A stretch of DNA of 64,000 nucleotides from Craspedostauros australis (GCA_026770025.1 JAMXDE010000014.1:1426001-1490000); one strand, 5' to 3'; counted from the first letter of the stretch, positions 32,901-42,032 are shown. Program-made: numbers and translations. Notes: generated by a model not told the origin, from the letters alone.

Positions 32901-34939
32901 ACGGTAACAGTCAGGGTGGAGACGGCAGCCAACATACCTTCGCAACATGGTTTGCGGAGGATGGGGTCGATTACTACATCCAGGTGTACAATGCATACCC
33001 ATCCATCGCTGTGCGCCTAACGCTGATCGAGCACACACAGGCAGGTGCCGCATGCGGAGACAACGTGGTTGATGACATACCCACGAATGTAATCGGACGG
33101 GGCGACACAGTCCTTTCAGTGACTAGAAGGGCCAATCCCCAGATTGAGGCAGTGCCGGGCGTTTGTGACGGTCAAGCCGAAACTCCCCATATCACCGGAG
33201 CATGGTTTTCATTCATCGGTGATGGCAGGCGCGTCCGTGCGTCCACCAGCAACCCTGGTTCGAACGCGAACATGACGATTCAAGTGTACAGTGGCGACAG
33301 TTGCGACATGTTGGAGTGTGAAGGAGCAACGTATCATGAGGATGTCATCGAATTCAAGTTCAACGGTATAGGCTATACTGTGATGGGACACCGAGATGTC
33401 GATTGGAAAAGCACGCGCGGCCAACGGTACAATCTTTTCGTGCATGCGACTGACAATGACGCCAGCACCACGAGTATTCAGCACGTCTTCGAACTGAGCA
33501 TAACAGTTTTGAGATCTGTAGACACCTGTGACGGAGCTCGACCTGCTGGGGTCGGAAAGCGCATCAATTTGATTCTTGAAAACGAATTGGGACCAGATAT
33601 CACGGACTCTCGATGTGACGATCCGTCGGCGGATTGGTGGAACTTTCCTGGCGCTTGGTACACGGTTGTCGGAGATGGCACTACGATGATGGCATCCACG
33701 TGCGGTGAAGTCACACACACTCGCAGCCCGTTCGACACCCAAGTGAGCGTGTACAGCGGTGCCTGCGGTGCGTTGAGTTGCGTTGGATCGAGTTATGATT
33801 ACTGCAACGGCGACTCTCAGGTGACATGGCCAAGCGAAGCTGGGATCACTTACTACGTGCTGATCCGCCACCCCAAGCCCTTCTTTGATCAGGATGTTTT
33901 GGCCCTGCGCTCGGCATCACAGGCATCGAGTACCTGCTCCGGCATCGTCACAGCCCCGTTGGAGCTGAGAGATGACATGACGTTCGTCATGCCAACACCA
34001 ACATCAAGTCCAACCGAAACAAACGTTGGCGGCGAGCAGGAAGGCCGGGAGGCCAATCGACCACCCGAATGCGAGTTCAAATTCAGGTCATCATCCAGCA
34101 ACGTTGCGTGGTTGACTGTGATGGGCAACGGCGGGTACATGATGGTGACCACGCGCGGCTTCGACACGAGATTCAACTCCACAGTGGAAGTATATTCAGG
34201 ACGGGATTGTGATCAGCTTGAATGCGTGGATGGTGCGATACAAGCACGAGTCAATGGATGGCTCAGCGAAGGTGACGCGATGGTATTATCTTCTGCCCAT
34301 GCGGATGGCTCATACATATGGCACGGTTCCATCTCGTGGCAGAGTACGTTGGGCGAGCCATACTTCATCCGCATCTCTGCTGTTCAATCCGATGAAAATG
34401 TTGGGAACAGCACCGAAGATGATGCTGGAGCCTCCGCTCGTCCCCGTGCGACGAACAGCAATCTATCATCAGGCGGGTCGCTGGTATCGGTTCAAGTCAA
34501 GCCGGCGGTGATCAACGACGATTGCGAACGTGCAACTCTTCTGCACGAAGGCGACGAATTGGAAGGCAGCACGACATTGGCAATGATCGATGATATTGAT
34601 CTTTGCCAAGCACGTGGGTATCCAACACGACCTTCCACACGTTCCGATTCACCTGGTGTATGGTACAAGATTCTTTCATCCGACCTGCAAAGGACGCACT
34701 GGGGAATGCGGGTTACACTGTGTGAACTCATCAAGGATTTCAGAATGGCGATCTTTGTTGGTGATGATTGTAACAATCTCAGATGCCTCGAGACTGCGGG
34801 CAAAAACACGATCGCATCCTGTGCGACATCTGATTTCCCGAAGGACATCGACGGAGACGTCTATCTTTTGCTTTCCGCAGAGTTCCGGACTGGAAATTTC
34901 CGCTTGAAGATTGACGAGCTGTACTTTTGGGATGTGTGA
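26993..34939 (+). CDS. Giant type II membrane protein with about twelve Cys-containing extracellular repeats
   Basis: Intronless 2648-residue protein from ATG 26993; a second Met is at 27002. Residues 1 to about 610 are hydrophilic, acidic and low-complexity (NENDNDDDVPDSDD). A single hydrophobic segment near 616-640 (AFIVVSVIVGIAMLTSACSL) has no N-terminal signal peptide, so the long C-terminus should lie outside the cell or in the lumen. It consists of about twelve divergent repeats of roughly 150-190 residues. Each starts with N-D-x-C-x-x-A (for example VHNDLCEAAVPLDVG), then W-Y-x-V-x-G (PGVWYTVVGD), S-T-C, V-Y-S-G-x-C-x-x-L-x-C (VYSGACGALSC), a V-x-W-x-S core and Y-x-I-x-V/I. Similar repeats occur in secreted diatom and bacterial surface proteins, where adhesion or ligand binding is assumed but not shown. 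The last repeat ends at the C-terminus without an anchor. Confidence 0.85.
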   Translation: MRSMRPIDDVHDAVDITDDGNENDNDDDVPDSDDAEVAGSSSDAETISLMSRADAHADADAGRSTIPSITGVTTSASTGVHTAGDTSDSGDIGSGTCSVASGGHQHDGASNSEVDAMSQPSGDSDTTQNKKDEQTVSTSGVSSLGQNDHLRTRNDDSSDGHGNDNPDDATEQHSESRRRVRLGEVASTTAHTADASHQNSRHDKGDNDGGTKITSGRDRGQKSGRRHDSKQAYPRCDHDPQATLAYEGERQNKSNIRAAAEREFDRKHEKDLAAIQNVDNVEADPKTRQNNTISQQVRNTNNNYHQNSRHGRLNPIVARDSLDGVGTGALDAPASAPFDDRMGRGQDEAPGSNTHGMHAATAHVGPRPQDERMYAAHLYDDFVDDDTLGPQLHDGDGSDDLSLPRAFLPASMRIQSGRHHSHQPSATTSNNHQSNGNGNGSSMDTRGVAGTIPSPRPSGEVPTSLSGQGRQRSGVQEALAPQQYDPAMHAGLYTAQGEIIDESSMVEGDQFRQRQGDSVMDAHASYAPRNRRRRNGRRGNRITNVVDPALGEPVTAEEMERAVVDYDGNVIHYEPGPRGANGVHGADDSCGGDNGGNASVAGPVHHDQKRSSRVTAMCAFIVVSVIVGIAMLTSACSLFPGLKQCKDDDSGNGAESTPTHSPASPATTFLTSLTCEGSVAVGIGGEVVDLVREKSPTATSSQTSGGASRNMTQTTIGCDEQESWTGYHSWISIDGLETDANGGGEAINIEIALDSPLATWMVAFDGASCDDLGCAIAFGSCATRQCALVIPAAKRESVTVAIGGMEPFDYTIRSQLIASNDRCEMARSLDIILTTTSESETSMPSIKPAVVVTGSYEYATPADTSLASCGVKSGVATWYSVKTNVSGIVTVSTCIDNGSGNDSGSDSSTSSSNANPSSVQGNAPAYITVFNGDCGSLQCATETSSVSCGSRNQVTWYSEHDEEYFLAISAPPAGHPDWNPADGLSTSSTNGNGNGSAENGSKRNGLRSSASASTPAAISTSASTIDPENVDYQLSIRQTADNDICHKAQTIDGLSSFSFRKLYASHHTATSDNAPPCELSSVQDVVDRKGTWYAVNGTGSLMKVSTCLDDNFGDGGRDSGDDEIPFQSVKAQVFKGSCDNLGCLDGAETVFNRGCKSPHETHAEFDSDSNFNEVAWQSNLDETYFVHISSKEVRGKEGTNGIAPNNPSADTSTNTDTTTDAGASSSPEFVFSIQSAVHNDLCEAAVPLDVGGNISIHASTMEATIPTEFTSSCDLASKVVSPGVWYTVVGDDSYIDVDTCKSLDMTPHEYDASLGFDFPAPPPLPNETTFRLFDNQITILRGNDCNSLECVTGNDRATDHCIFQSETGWFAQRNRRYFILVHSALGGHGEFILSTTKSDKDAYDYRCDAPQSIAIGQVTFNRNSGSPGTFGPFCGGLGTATSAIWRTFVGNGKRLVASTCSTRTSYSSRVTVLEGTDCGSLNCRLNQRFGSCPFQDVTGEILEQAYVEFDSKVDVMYRVIVHGASGQFGTFSLSINEVVPNDQCDKAVELELGDEPIQFSATVTRSSSVAGCWDTRSNPPTMDAVWYQVTSPAERSQLTVHVCSITDFRSMDVRVLGGNCTSYLCSAVSGFDALTHGLCGDDTMLTPTVSWIGEANYTYRIAVGVRSRFSGDLPDSSLLNISVSSDPLEGNTVCDEAEFIGVGESFNGSFKLAALDENAMDCYVQDDYSYQRRNVALVGSWYYTIGTGRQMIASSCLDQVQLTPTIVIVMAGECGNLTCIDSSTHFCGLNGQVMWESEIDAIYHVWIGTEGFSKSNYSLHVADSSSVSSSVALPSSTSASNPWKAWKAWVDVEFPAYDECEHAVTLELMNRPSNAGDANTDNLLISTAMVTNDDHVEMCGAAYPQLVGGAWFHVHGMGELVKMTVDTTKLADNPFERSKHLTRDARFVVYQAQQEPAGASSVCDNLRCVHGNSQGGDGSQHTFATWFAEDGVDYYIQVYNAYPSIAVRLTLIEHTQAGAACGDNVVDDIPTNVIGRGDTVLSVTRRANPQIEAVPGVCDGQAETPHITGAWFSFIGDGRRVRASTSNPGSNANMTIQVYSGDSCDMLECEGATYHEDVIEFKFNGIGYTVMGHRDVDWKSTRGQRYNLFVHATDNDASTTSIQHVFELSITVLRSVDTCDGARPAGVGKRINLILENELGPDITDSRCDDPSADWWNFPGAWYTVVGDGTTMMASTCGEVTHTRSPFDTQVSVYSGACGALSCVGSSYDYCNGDSQVTWPSEAGITYYVLIRHPKPFFDQDVLALRSASQASSTCSGIVTAPLELRDDMTFVMPTPTSSPTETNVGGEQEGREANRPPECEFKFRSSSSNVAWLTVMGNGGYMMVTTRGFDTRFNSTVEVYSGRDCDQLECVDGAIQARVNGWLSEGDAMVLSSAHADGSYIWHGSISWQSTLGEPYFIRISAVQSDENVGNSTEDDAGASARPRATNSNLSSGGSLVSVQVKPAVINDDCERATLLHEGDELEGSTTLAMIDDIDLCQARGYPTRPSTRSDSPGVWYKILSSDLQRTHWGMRVTLCELIKDFRMAIFVGDDCNNLRCLETAGKNTIASCATSDFPKDIDGDVYLLLSAEFRTGNFRLKIDELYFWDV

Positions 34940-35278
34940 TGATGCTAGTTTGGGCTTACAAATGAAACGGATAGACGGAGCGAACCCACACTCTAGCTCG
35001 TGCTTTAATTTATTCTCTCTCTCTCTCTCTAGAGTCAAGTTTGGCGCTATGGCATTATGGAGTTTACATTAGATTGCATGAGTTTCGTGTGGTTGGAAGC
35101 CATCCAGCCTTGTGCTCGGCGAGCTATTCGTACCATGCATCGTAAACCGGATGGAGCATCCATGGACCACTCGTGTGAGGTTATCCATCGCGCACGGATG
35201 CAAGATGTGGAACTCGGACTTTGAAACGGCCACCGCCCTTCCTCCTTCGGACACGTTGGCAACAGGGGCCCAACACCT
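34940..35278. other. Convergent 3' spacer
   Basis: 339 bp between the stop codons of the giant membrane protein and the 35279-36122 gene. Contains a (CT)n run at about 35014-35031 and no gene. Confidence 0.4.
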
Positions 35279-36122
35279 CTATCCAAGGATTTTCGGTTTG
35301 ACAATGTTGACGTAGTCGTTGCAGCATTCAATGAGAAGCTCTACATCCGGCCGAAGAGATGCATGATCAGTGTTGGCCGCGTGTGCCACTGCGAACAAGT
35401 GAAACATCTCGTTGTTATCCGCGATCTGGTTAATGCTGATACGTTGGGGGGAGAAGGGAGAGTACGTAAGCCCCTTGACTCTCATCGTGCTGGTGAGATT
35501 GCCGGACGCTGCGAGAGTGGTGTCCACCTCACTCCAGTCCAAACCAGAACCATTTTGGTCGATGTCATCCCTGACAAGCTATTGTGATATGGCGTGATGT
35601 ACGATTGTATGACATGATATGATATGGTGGGCGTGTCGGCATGGTATAGCACATACCAATGTATTACGTATGTCAGAAATTGAACAACAGGAGAACATCC
35701 GAGTATAGCAGAGTTGATTGGTGTGAGTTGCGCGTTCAGATCTGGCGGGTGGTTGTTGCACATCGATACCATTACTATACATGATTTACTTTCATATAAT
35801 TTGATATAGCACAGTGATCGCAAGCGTCTCCATCCTTCCTTTCTCTTACGATGCTTACCTTAAGATCGGCTTCCACAGCTTCCGCTTCTGCGACATCGGG
35901 CAGATCCGATCGGCCTTTTTTGGTGGAGAACAAGGCCGTCGCAGCCTTGGTGCCAACTGGGCAAGTGATAGACGGCCCTTCGGCATGACGAGCCGCAGGC
36001 ATGGTCGGGATCGCCTTGATCGTGAACGCTTCAACGCCTGCGTTGCCGCTACCGCTGCCGTCGTGGAGATCCGTCAGGCACAGGACGGCAAGGATGAGGG
36101 TTGGCATGGAGATGAGCTTCAT
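35279..36122 (-). CDS. Unknown 187-aa protein with probable plastid presequence
   Basis: Two exons: 36122-35859 (88 codons) and 35578-35279 (99 codons plus stop), joined in phase 0 across a 280-nt intron (GTAAGC...TAG). The N-terminus (MKLISMPTLILAVLCLTDL) is a signal peptide; GVEA-F at about residues 29-33 fits the A-F cleavage site of diatom plastid preproteins. A Ser/Ala/Pro-rich transit-like stretch follows. The mature part has VRDDIDQNGSGLDWSEVD, which looks like an acidic Ca-binding-style loop but lacks a full EF-hand, then INQIADNNEMFHLFAVAHAA and PDVELLIECCNDYV. No family recognised. The plastid location is inferred from the presequence only. Confidence 0.7.
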
Positions 36123-36894
36123 GGTGCTGATGCGTGGCTGGTTTTGTTTTGTTTGGCTGGGCTTGTTCGAATGGAGGAGCTACTCGTAGTAAATAGAATA
36201 GAATATAGTTGTACGTTGTTGAGCTTTGTTGGTGAAGATGTGACTTCCGATTTTATGAGGAGCTTCTTCGCTTTGCGTCCGCCGCCATCGTTGGTCGTCA
36301 CCTGGTCGGTGTTCGATGGGTGGGCTCTTCTCGCGATGTTTGAGCATGGATGGCATGTGTTTGTCACTTGGACCCCCTCTCAGTGTTGAGTAACGTCGAT
36401 CCGGCTCAGAGAGCAAAGACCGCATGGAAAGACGAAACCACGAGACCGAACGGCAACAAGGATACGAGCACGATCCACGCATACGACCACACACGACCAG
36501 TTGTAAGCGTAAGCGCTGAGCAACCAGCTTTCACCGGAACTCTTATTAAGGATGTCATTGCGAGCACGAGAGTAGCTCGTATGGTGCGTGCATGACCGGG
36601 ATGTACGATGGGAGGAGGTCAGGGCAACGCCCTTCCCTTCGTTGCGTTGCGTTGTGTTGTTCTTTCTTGTGCGCGGTTTGGTTTGGCGGAACTGCGGCAG
36701 GTCTTCCTATTGGCTTCATCCGGCTCTTATTGTTCCGGTGACTGTGTCTGCCTGGCGGAGACTTCATGGTGGCTGGATCTCGCTTCCGCCAATGTGCGCA
36801 GGGCGGAAGTGACAATGACATTGTGGCGGAGATTCGAATTTATGAGACGACAATATGTGATTCTTGTGGAACAAACGGCCTTGGCCGAAACATT
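36123..36894. other. Intergenic region between the 187-aa gene and TIR element copy C
   Basis: 772 bp; no supported gene. The last 100 bp (VAEIRIYETTICDSCG in one frame) may be a remnant of the decayed gene that resumes at 37686. Confidence 0.3.
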
Positions 36895-37685
36895 TGTCAG
36901 GAATCGAGGGTGCGACTATGTCGTGTTATCCTAGGTTACCGCACCTCCCATATTACCAAAAATAGACTGACCAATCTACCAAAGTCGGACACACTCCCAA
37001 GTCGATTGTGAACCTTCCTCCTCTGTGTGTCAAGAGCATGGCGGACGATAGACAGACTAAAGGTGTGACATGTTTGAACTGATTGACAAACCAACATGGC
37101 GAATGATGGATGTAAAAGGGAGATTGGAACACCGAAGTGTTCCAAGCACGATGGTTGACCGGTTGAACTGAACATCTATGCAAAAACGCTATCAATGTTG
37201 TGTCAATCGGAACCCAGAACATGATTACATGACTGACAGAGAACCGGCAAAGGAGAACAATGCGCGGACTGGAACATCATTGAAGGATTGACTCGATCGT
37301 GCCAGAACATAATGTTCTGAACCAAGTGTGACCACCAGTGAACATGTGAGAAGGGTGAGTGAACAACACGGAAGAGTGCACTGAATGAGTGATGGATGCC
37401 TGATCAGAAGAGAGTGAATCCGACATCGGCATGCATGCACTGCAGGAGTGTAGGAGGAAACCTCTATGGACGAGCATGATGAAATGCACCTGTCATGAGC
37501 AATGAGATGTGAATGATGGAGAGGGTTTGCTATGATGATTGCAGGAGCAACTACAGGGCGCCATCAGCGTCATTGTGGGCAAACGACTTGAGGAATTGAG
37601 AAATGAAGATGTTGTTCTCACAGTTCTAAAACGGTACAGTTTAATAAGGATTAGACTACAGTATCAATACCCCGGATTTCCAACA
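36895..37685 (+). mobile_element. Non-coding TIR element, copy C (internally deleted)
   Basis: 791 bp with both termini: TGTCAGGAATCGAGGG at the left and CCCCGGATTTCCAACA at the right. About half the length of copies A and B, so internally deleted. It is flanked by ATT on both sides, a possible 3-bp target duplication (weak: one copy only). Confidence 0.75.
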
Positions 37686-38631
37686 ATTGTCAATCTCTTC
37701 CTTGGTGAAGGTTCCATGGTGTACAACACTGCATTCAAGGGGAAAGGATTGATGAACTCCAAGTTGGAGTATTTCTAATTCCTTGCTGCATTTGCAACTC
37801 AAACGACATATCGCCAGACTGCGAAGGAGATGTATGATGTTCCCATCTTCCACCAGACACCAGGTTTTCCATCCAAAACACACTACAATGAACTCTGGAC
37901 GAGAATCGAGGCTGTTGGTGACCGTCCTGAGGTAGACAACCACAAGTACTTTTGGGAGGACCTTCAAGACGCCGTCAATGAAGTCTTTGAGAGGGTTGTT
38001 GCTTGTGAGATGCCAGGCAAACGGACAGTGACAATTGACAACGACAAATTGCTCTGCACAAGCACAGGAAAACGGGCTGGATTGGCTCATCAAAGACACA
38101 AAGCTAGTAATAGATCTGGGTAAGTGAGCTTGTGGTTGCTTGATTCATGTCATCTTCCCCCCACAGGGCGTTGATACAATCGCGATTGACGCGGCTGAAA
38201 TATCCATCCATTACTCGCATTTCCCAAGTGTCCTACCAAACCAAATTCCTGCGTGGTTTCATACTTGTACCATACTCGTACAAACCTTTTTGTCTTTGAC
38301 CGTATTTCTTGTCGAACTACACATACGCAGAATTTCTGGACATACACTTGCCTTCACTCTATGTGGCATTGTGTGTGGCATCAGCTTCATCCGGCAAAGC
38401 GAAAGGGACACATGTGCACCTGCTGTACACATAGCAATGAGGCAGCTTGGTCATCAATGCTCTCTCACCAACACTGTGATCATGATGGACCATGGGTACA
38501 ACAGAAGGCAGCTGAGCTCGCAGCTCCTTGGCAAAGCAACTGATCGTGAAGGAACGCACAAGCACTCTTCGGAGTTACCTTGTGGGTATGGTACTTATTC
38601 TCCACCGAACTTCAAATCAATGTGCCCCTGA
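37686..38631 (+). pseudogene. Decayed transposase relic, possibly piggyBac/IS4-like
   Basis: Coding-like sequence directly after copy C. The frame reads NLFLGEGSMVYNTAFKGKGL, an in-frame TAA at 37776-37778, then the same frame to VTIDNDKLLCTSTGKRAG. A probable intron follows (GTAAGT near 38121, CAG near 38165). Later VIMMDHGYNRRQLSSQLLG resembles the DRGY-type second catalytic block of piggyBac/IS4-like transposases, with the catalytic Asp in MMDHGY, and a GTHK motif follows. Family assignment is tentative. The 5' part appears cut off by copy C. Confidence 0.4.
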
Positions 38632-38929
38632 TGGGAATACCACGAATATAGTGGGCCACAATAGGCAAGCTATCGCCAGGCCAAGCTGTGACATGCCACA
38701 CACGCTGTGGCCATGGCAAGGGTTTGATCACTATCACCTCTTCCAAAATGTGATTTGGTTCTGACATCACTCTACACAGTTCCAAGGACGAGGTAGCCTA
38801 TCCCTTAATGGACCAGCCATAAAGGATCTGTCAGATCCATTATAAAGCCTCCGTGTTAAATTTCTACGGCTTTTTCCTACCATGTCCTACGTATGAAAAC
38901 TAGTTCTGTACCTGTCTCTAAACTGGATT
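38632..38929. other. Spacer 3' of the intact piggyBac gene
   Basis: About 300 bp containing GGATCTGTCAGATCC (a short palindrome, about 38825-38839) and one TTAA at 38814. It may include one end of the piggyBac element, but no matching terminal repeat could be paired by eye. Confidence 0.3.
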
Positions 38930-41302
38930 TTAGACTGTAATGGTCAGTTCACTTTCGTCAGAGTTGATTGTACTCTCATCATCCTTCCCATGAAATACAT
39001 TCCAGTGCAGCTTACAGACATGGATTCCACACACACTGCACATCCTTCTGACTCTGCTTGGTTCATGTGCTGGCCTCCCTTCGAGCTTTGCTTTTGCTTT
39101 AAGATAAGAACAGTATCTGCAAGTCTTCTGGCTTCCGTCCCTGCTGATGATCTCCTTGTGATCTTCGAATCTCCCCTCCAGCCTCGATCTGGGCAGCTTT
39201 GGAGAGCAGGGGCTCATCCGATTCCTTGTTCGAATGGTGTGTGGGACTCTCTGGTGGCTTGCCCTTGTTGCCATCAAATCTGCTTCATTCCCTTTGCGGA
39301 CCAGAGCCTCAATCATCTCGATCATGAATGCCTTGCTCCCCAATCGATCTTGCTCCCTTGCCAGGTGATTGAATGCAATCCAAGTATTGACTCGCATGAT
39401 GTCGAACAAGTGGAACATGAGGGGCATCCATACTCTCCGAGCCCTCAAGTCAGGGCGATAGTATGCGATGAGTTGGTCGCATTTGTCAACTCCAAGCATC
39501 CAATGATTGTAGTCATCAATCATCTTTGGAATTCGGATGTGTGCAGAGTACTTGCTCCCCCAGACCATCTCCAAGTGCCCTGCATTCACCTTGTTCTTTC
39601 TTGGCTTGTGGCAATTGCAAAGGACTGACTCGTTCCCATGGTGCACCGTACTGACCATCAACACCACATTGTTGTCAATCCACCTGGCCACCACATACTG
39701 ATTGTTCTCAATCCAGACATAGAGTGAGTTGAAGCGCATGTCCTCAACCTCCTTCACCTCTGTGCTGGGGAATCCATTCCTCCTCCTCGCAGTGCCAACA
39801 ACTCCGATGCCCATCTCTCTTGACTTTGCCATGACTGTATTGGTTGTGAAGAGGTTGTCCATTGCAACGACATGGTGATTCGTTGGGTCCAATGTCTTCA
39901 TGAGCTCCTCCACAGTGTTGTTGATTTTTGTTGTTGTGTCCAGACGTCCTGCAGGCAGTACATGATATCCAAATCCAGTCTTCGAGCAGCACAGAGCATA
40001 GAATTTGTACCCCTCTTTGATGGGTTTCTGCTTCATCCGAGTGGTCTGCCTGGACCTGCCCTTGAATCTCACCATCATCTCATCGATTGCACAGGCAAAG
40101 CCTGGCTTGATGCAGATACTCTTTGACACCTGGTTGACGTGGTCAAGCAGTGGTTGGATCTTGTGATACCAGCTTCTGTTGGTGTCAACAATTGGTGTAG
40201 GAGGAGTGGGGGGCTGTGTGTGCAGGGTTTGGTTGCTGCCTGTGCATGTGGAGCTGCTCAAAGTTGCAGACCGACTTGACGGAGAGCAGCTGCTGGCCGT
40301 TACACTCATGAGAGATTCATATCGGCTCTGGATGAGATCGTCTTTGCTGTCACTGATATCCTCATCTTCCGAGTCAGTGGCATTGGTTGTATCAGAAGCA
40401 ACTGCATTCCTCACAGCTGAGAAGTGAATGTGGTTCCACACAACTTCATATCTTGCTCGTGTCATGTACTTTGTGAGCAGGTGGGATGGTACACCAATGG
40501 ACGGGGCGCGCCAATAATCCCGCTTGGCTGGTGCCTTGAAGACTCCCATGTAGTAGTAGATTGCAAGGAAGAGGTAGATCTCCTTCACTGAAACGAAGCT
40601 GGCCGTGGATCCACTGTTGAAGATATGGTTGTTGGTGTGGACTTGCATGGACTTGATGAGTTGCCGTGAGAAGTAAACCTCCAGGATGGTATCAACTGAT
40701 GGGTTGAAACCTCCAACTGACCGGAAGAGTGGCTTGTGGGAACTGATGGGGAGTGGTGCATAGGCAACATTGTTGTCGGCTCCATGCACAGGAATGGCTG
40801 TGCCATTCACAGCAGTTGCTCCATTGCTGCTGGCTGTGCCATTGTTGCTGACCGTGCCATTGTTGCTGGCCGTGCCATTGTTGCTGACCATGCCATTGTT
40901 GCTGGCTGTGCCATTGTTGCTGGCCGTGCCATCGTTGCTGTTGTTGGTTGCAATTGGGCCACTCCTCTCGTTTTTTCTTCTGCACCTCAACGCAAGTTTG
41001 CGTTTGAGGCGCTTGATAATGTGACTGCTGCGCCTGTTGCTTTCGACTATGCTTGCAGTGGTGGTACCAGCCACACTGATGCAGGCACTGTTGCCATTGC
41101 ATACTCTCTTGCTGCTTGCAATTGGTGCTCCTGCGGAATGGTCTCCCGTCACTCCATTGGTAGCATGAAGGGATTTTCTCCGATTGCTGTTGAGGAATAC
41201 CACGAAGGGTTTGGCACAATTGTAGCTTGCCGCGCCATTGGAAGAAGGCTTGGATGCTTTGGCAAGCTTGGATGTGGGAGAAGCCAGAGATGATGCAGGC
41301 AT
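38930..41302 (-). CDS. PiggyBac transposase, apparently intact (790 aa)
   Basis: Cut-and-paste transposase of the piggyBac/PGBD family (DDE_Tnp_1_7). The frame extends upstream to 41449, but the first ATG is 41302 (MPASSLASPTSK). The N-terminal third is low-complexity, with a 15-bp-type repeat coding SNNGTASNNG. The catalytic core shows CAIDEMMVRFKGR (first Asp), VVAMDNLFTT (second Asp) and LGVDKCDQL (third Asp), with HLFDIMRVNTWIAFNH downstream. The C-terminus is a Cys/His-rich finger: C-x2-C, then C-x2-C-x4-C-x2-H (KTCRYC, CSVCGIHVCKLHW), the usual piggyBac zinc-binding tail. No stop or frameshift is seen, so it could be active. Its 5' end faces the gene at 41404. Confidence 0.88.
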   Translation of the reverse strand: MPASSLASPTSKLAKASKPSSNGAASYNCAKPFVVFLNSNRRKSLHATNGVTGDHSAGAPIASSKRVCNGNSACISVAGTTTASIVESNRRSSHIIKRLKRKLALRCRRKNERSGPIATNNSNDGTASNNGTASNNGMVSNNGTASNNGTVSNNGTASSNGATAVNGTAIPVHGADNNVAYAPLPISSHKPLFRSVGGFNPSVDTILEVYFSRQLIKSMQVHTNNHIFNSGSTASFVSVKEIYLFLAIYYYMGVFKAPAKRDYWRAPSIGVPSHLLTKYMTRARYEVVWNHIHFSAVRNAVASDTTNATDSEDEDISDSKDDLIQSRYESLMSVTASSCSPSSRSATLSSSTCTGSNQTLHTQPPTPPTPIVDTNRSWYHKIQPLLDHVNQVSKSICIKPGFACAIDEMMVRFKGRSRQTTRMKQKPIKEGYKFYALCCSKTGFGYHVLPAGRLDTTTKINNTVEELMKTLDPTNHHVVAMDNLFTTNTVMAKSREMGIGVVGTARRRNGFPSTEVKEVEDMRFNSLYVWIENNQYVVARWIDNNVVLMVSTVHHGNESVLCNCHKPRKNKVNAGHLEMVWGSKYSAHIRIPKMIDDYNHWMLGVDKCDQLIAYYRPDLRARRVWMPLMFHLFDIMRVNTWIAFNHLAREQDRLGSKAFMIEMIEALVRKGNEADLMATRASHQRVPHTIRTRNRMSPCSPKLPRSRLEGRFEDHKEIISRDGSQKTCRYCSYLKAKAKLEGRPAHEPSRVRRMCSVCGIHVCKLHWNVFHGKDDESTINSDESELTITV

Positions 41303-41403
41303 GGCTGCGGGTGCATGAGATTGGCTGTGCTTGTGTTGTGATGGGAGATCGATGATGTGGAATGGTTGGAATTGCGATTGCAATTTTGTGATCACCAATC
41401 GCG

Positions 41404-41811
41404 ATGATCTCTTCGACGGTGAGAAGAAACAATCAAAGAGATTGCGCACAACGAAGAATGATCCATGAGCGATGGGCCACGGAGATCATCAGCGAAGCAA
41501 TGTGCTGGGAGGCATCCATGGAGCTGTATGAACACGCATGCCAAGTGATGCATGCGAAAACGGCGATCGAGTTGAGAGATGTGAGAGATGTGAGCACCGA
41601 AAAAATCATTGATGTGTCGCGAAAATCAGCGATGATGGCCTCGCTGATGAGTTTTCCCATCAGTCCCGTCGCCGAAAAAACGATTCACGAGTACTTCGGA
41701 GGACGATGGCGACCCGACCGCAGTAAGAAGACCCCTGATTCAGGAAGATCAGAAGAAGCGCCAACTCCCAAGGATTCCGTTGGTACAAGAAAAGTGGAGG
41801 GGTACATGTAA
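41404..41811 (+). CDS. Hypothetical 100-130 aa protein between piggyBac and the nuclease pseudogene
   Basis: Open frame of 135 codons divergent from piggyBac. Reading from the internal ATG at 41461, it encodes MIHERWATEIISEAMCWEAS, a mostly helical sequence, then a basic Ser/Pro tail ending VEGYM. No homology recognised. It may be host or part of the piggyBac element's neighbourhood. The evidence is only the open frame. Confidence 0.25.
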   Translation: MISSTVRRNNQRDCAQRRMIHERWATEIISEAMCWEASMELYEHACQVMHAKTAIELRDVRDVSTEKIIDVSRKSAMMASLMSFPISPVAEKTIHEYFGGRWRPDRSKKTPDSGRSEEAPTPKDSVGTRKVEGYM

Positions 41812-42032
41812 AAGTTGCGGTCAAAAACGGAATGGGGTGAGAATGAAATTTATATTGGATCGAAGTAATCCCCTAGGTCATGAAGGGATAACGCTCTTCA
41901 GAACAAATCAGATGACAAAGATCCAACCTCAGACAAATTTCCACAATTCTTCTCCTTGGCAGCGTTGGACACAAGGCGGTCTTCTGTCATTTCCAACCAT
42001 TGTGGCTGTCCAAGGAAGCAGACAATAGTATC

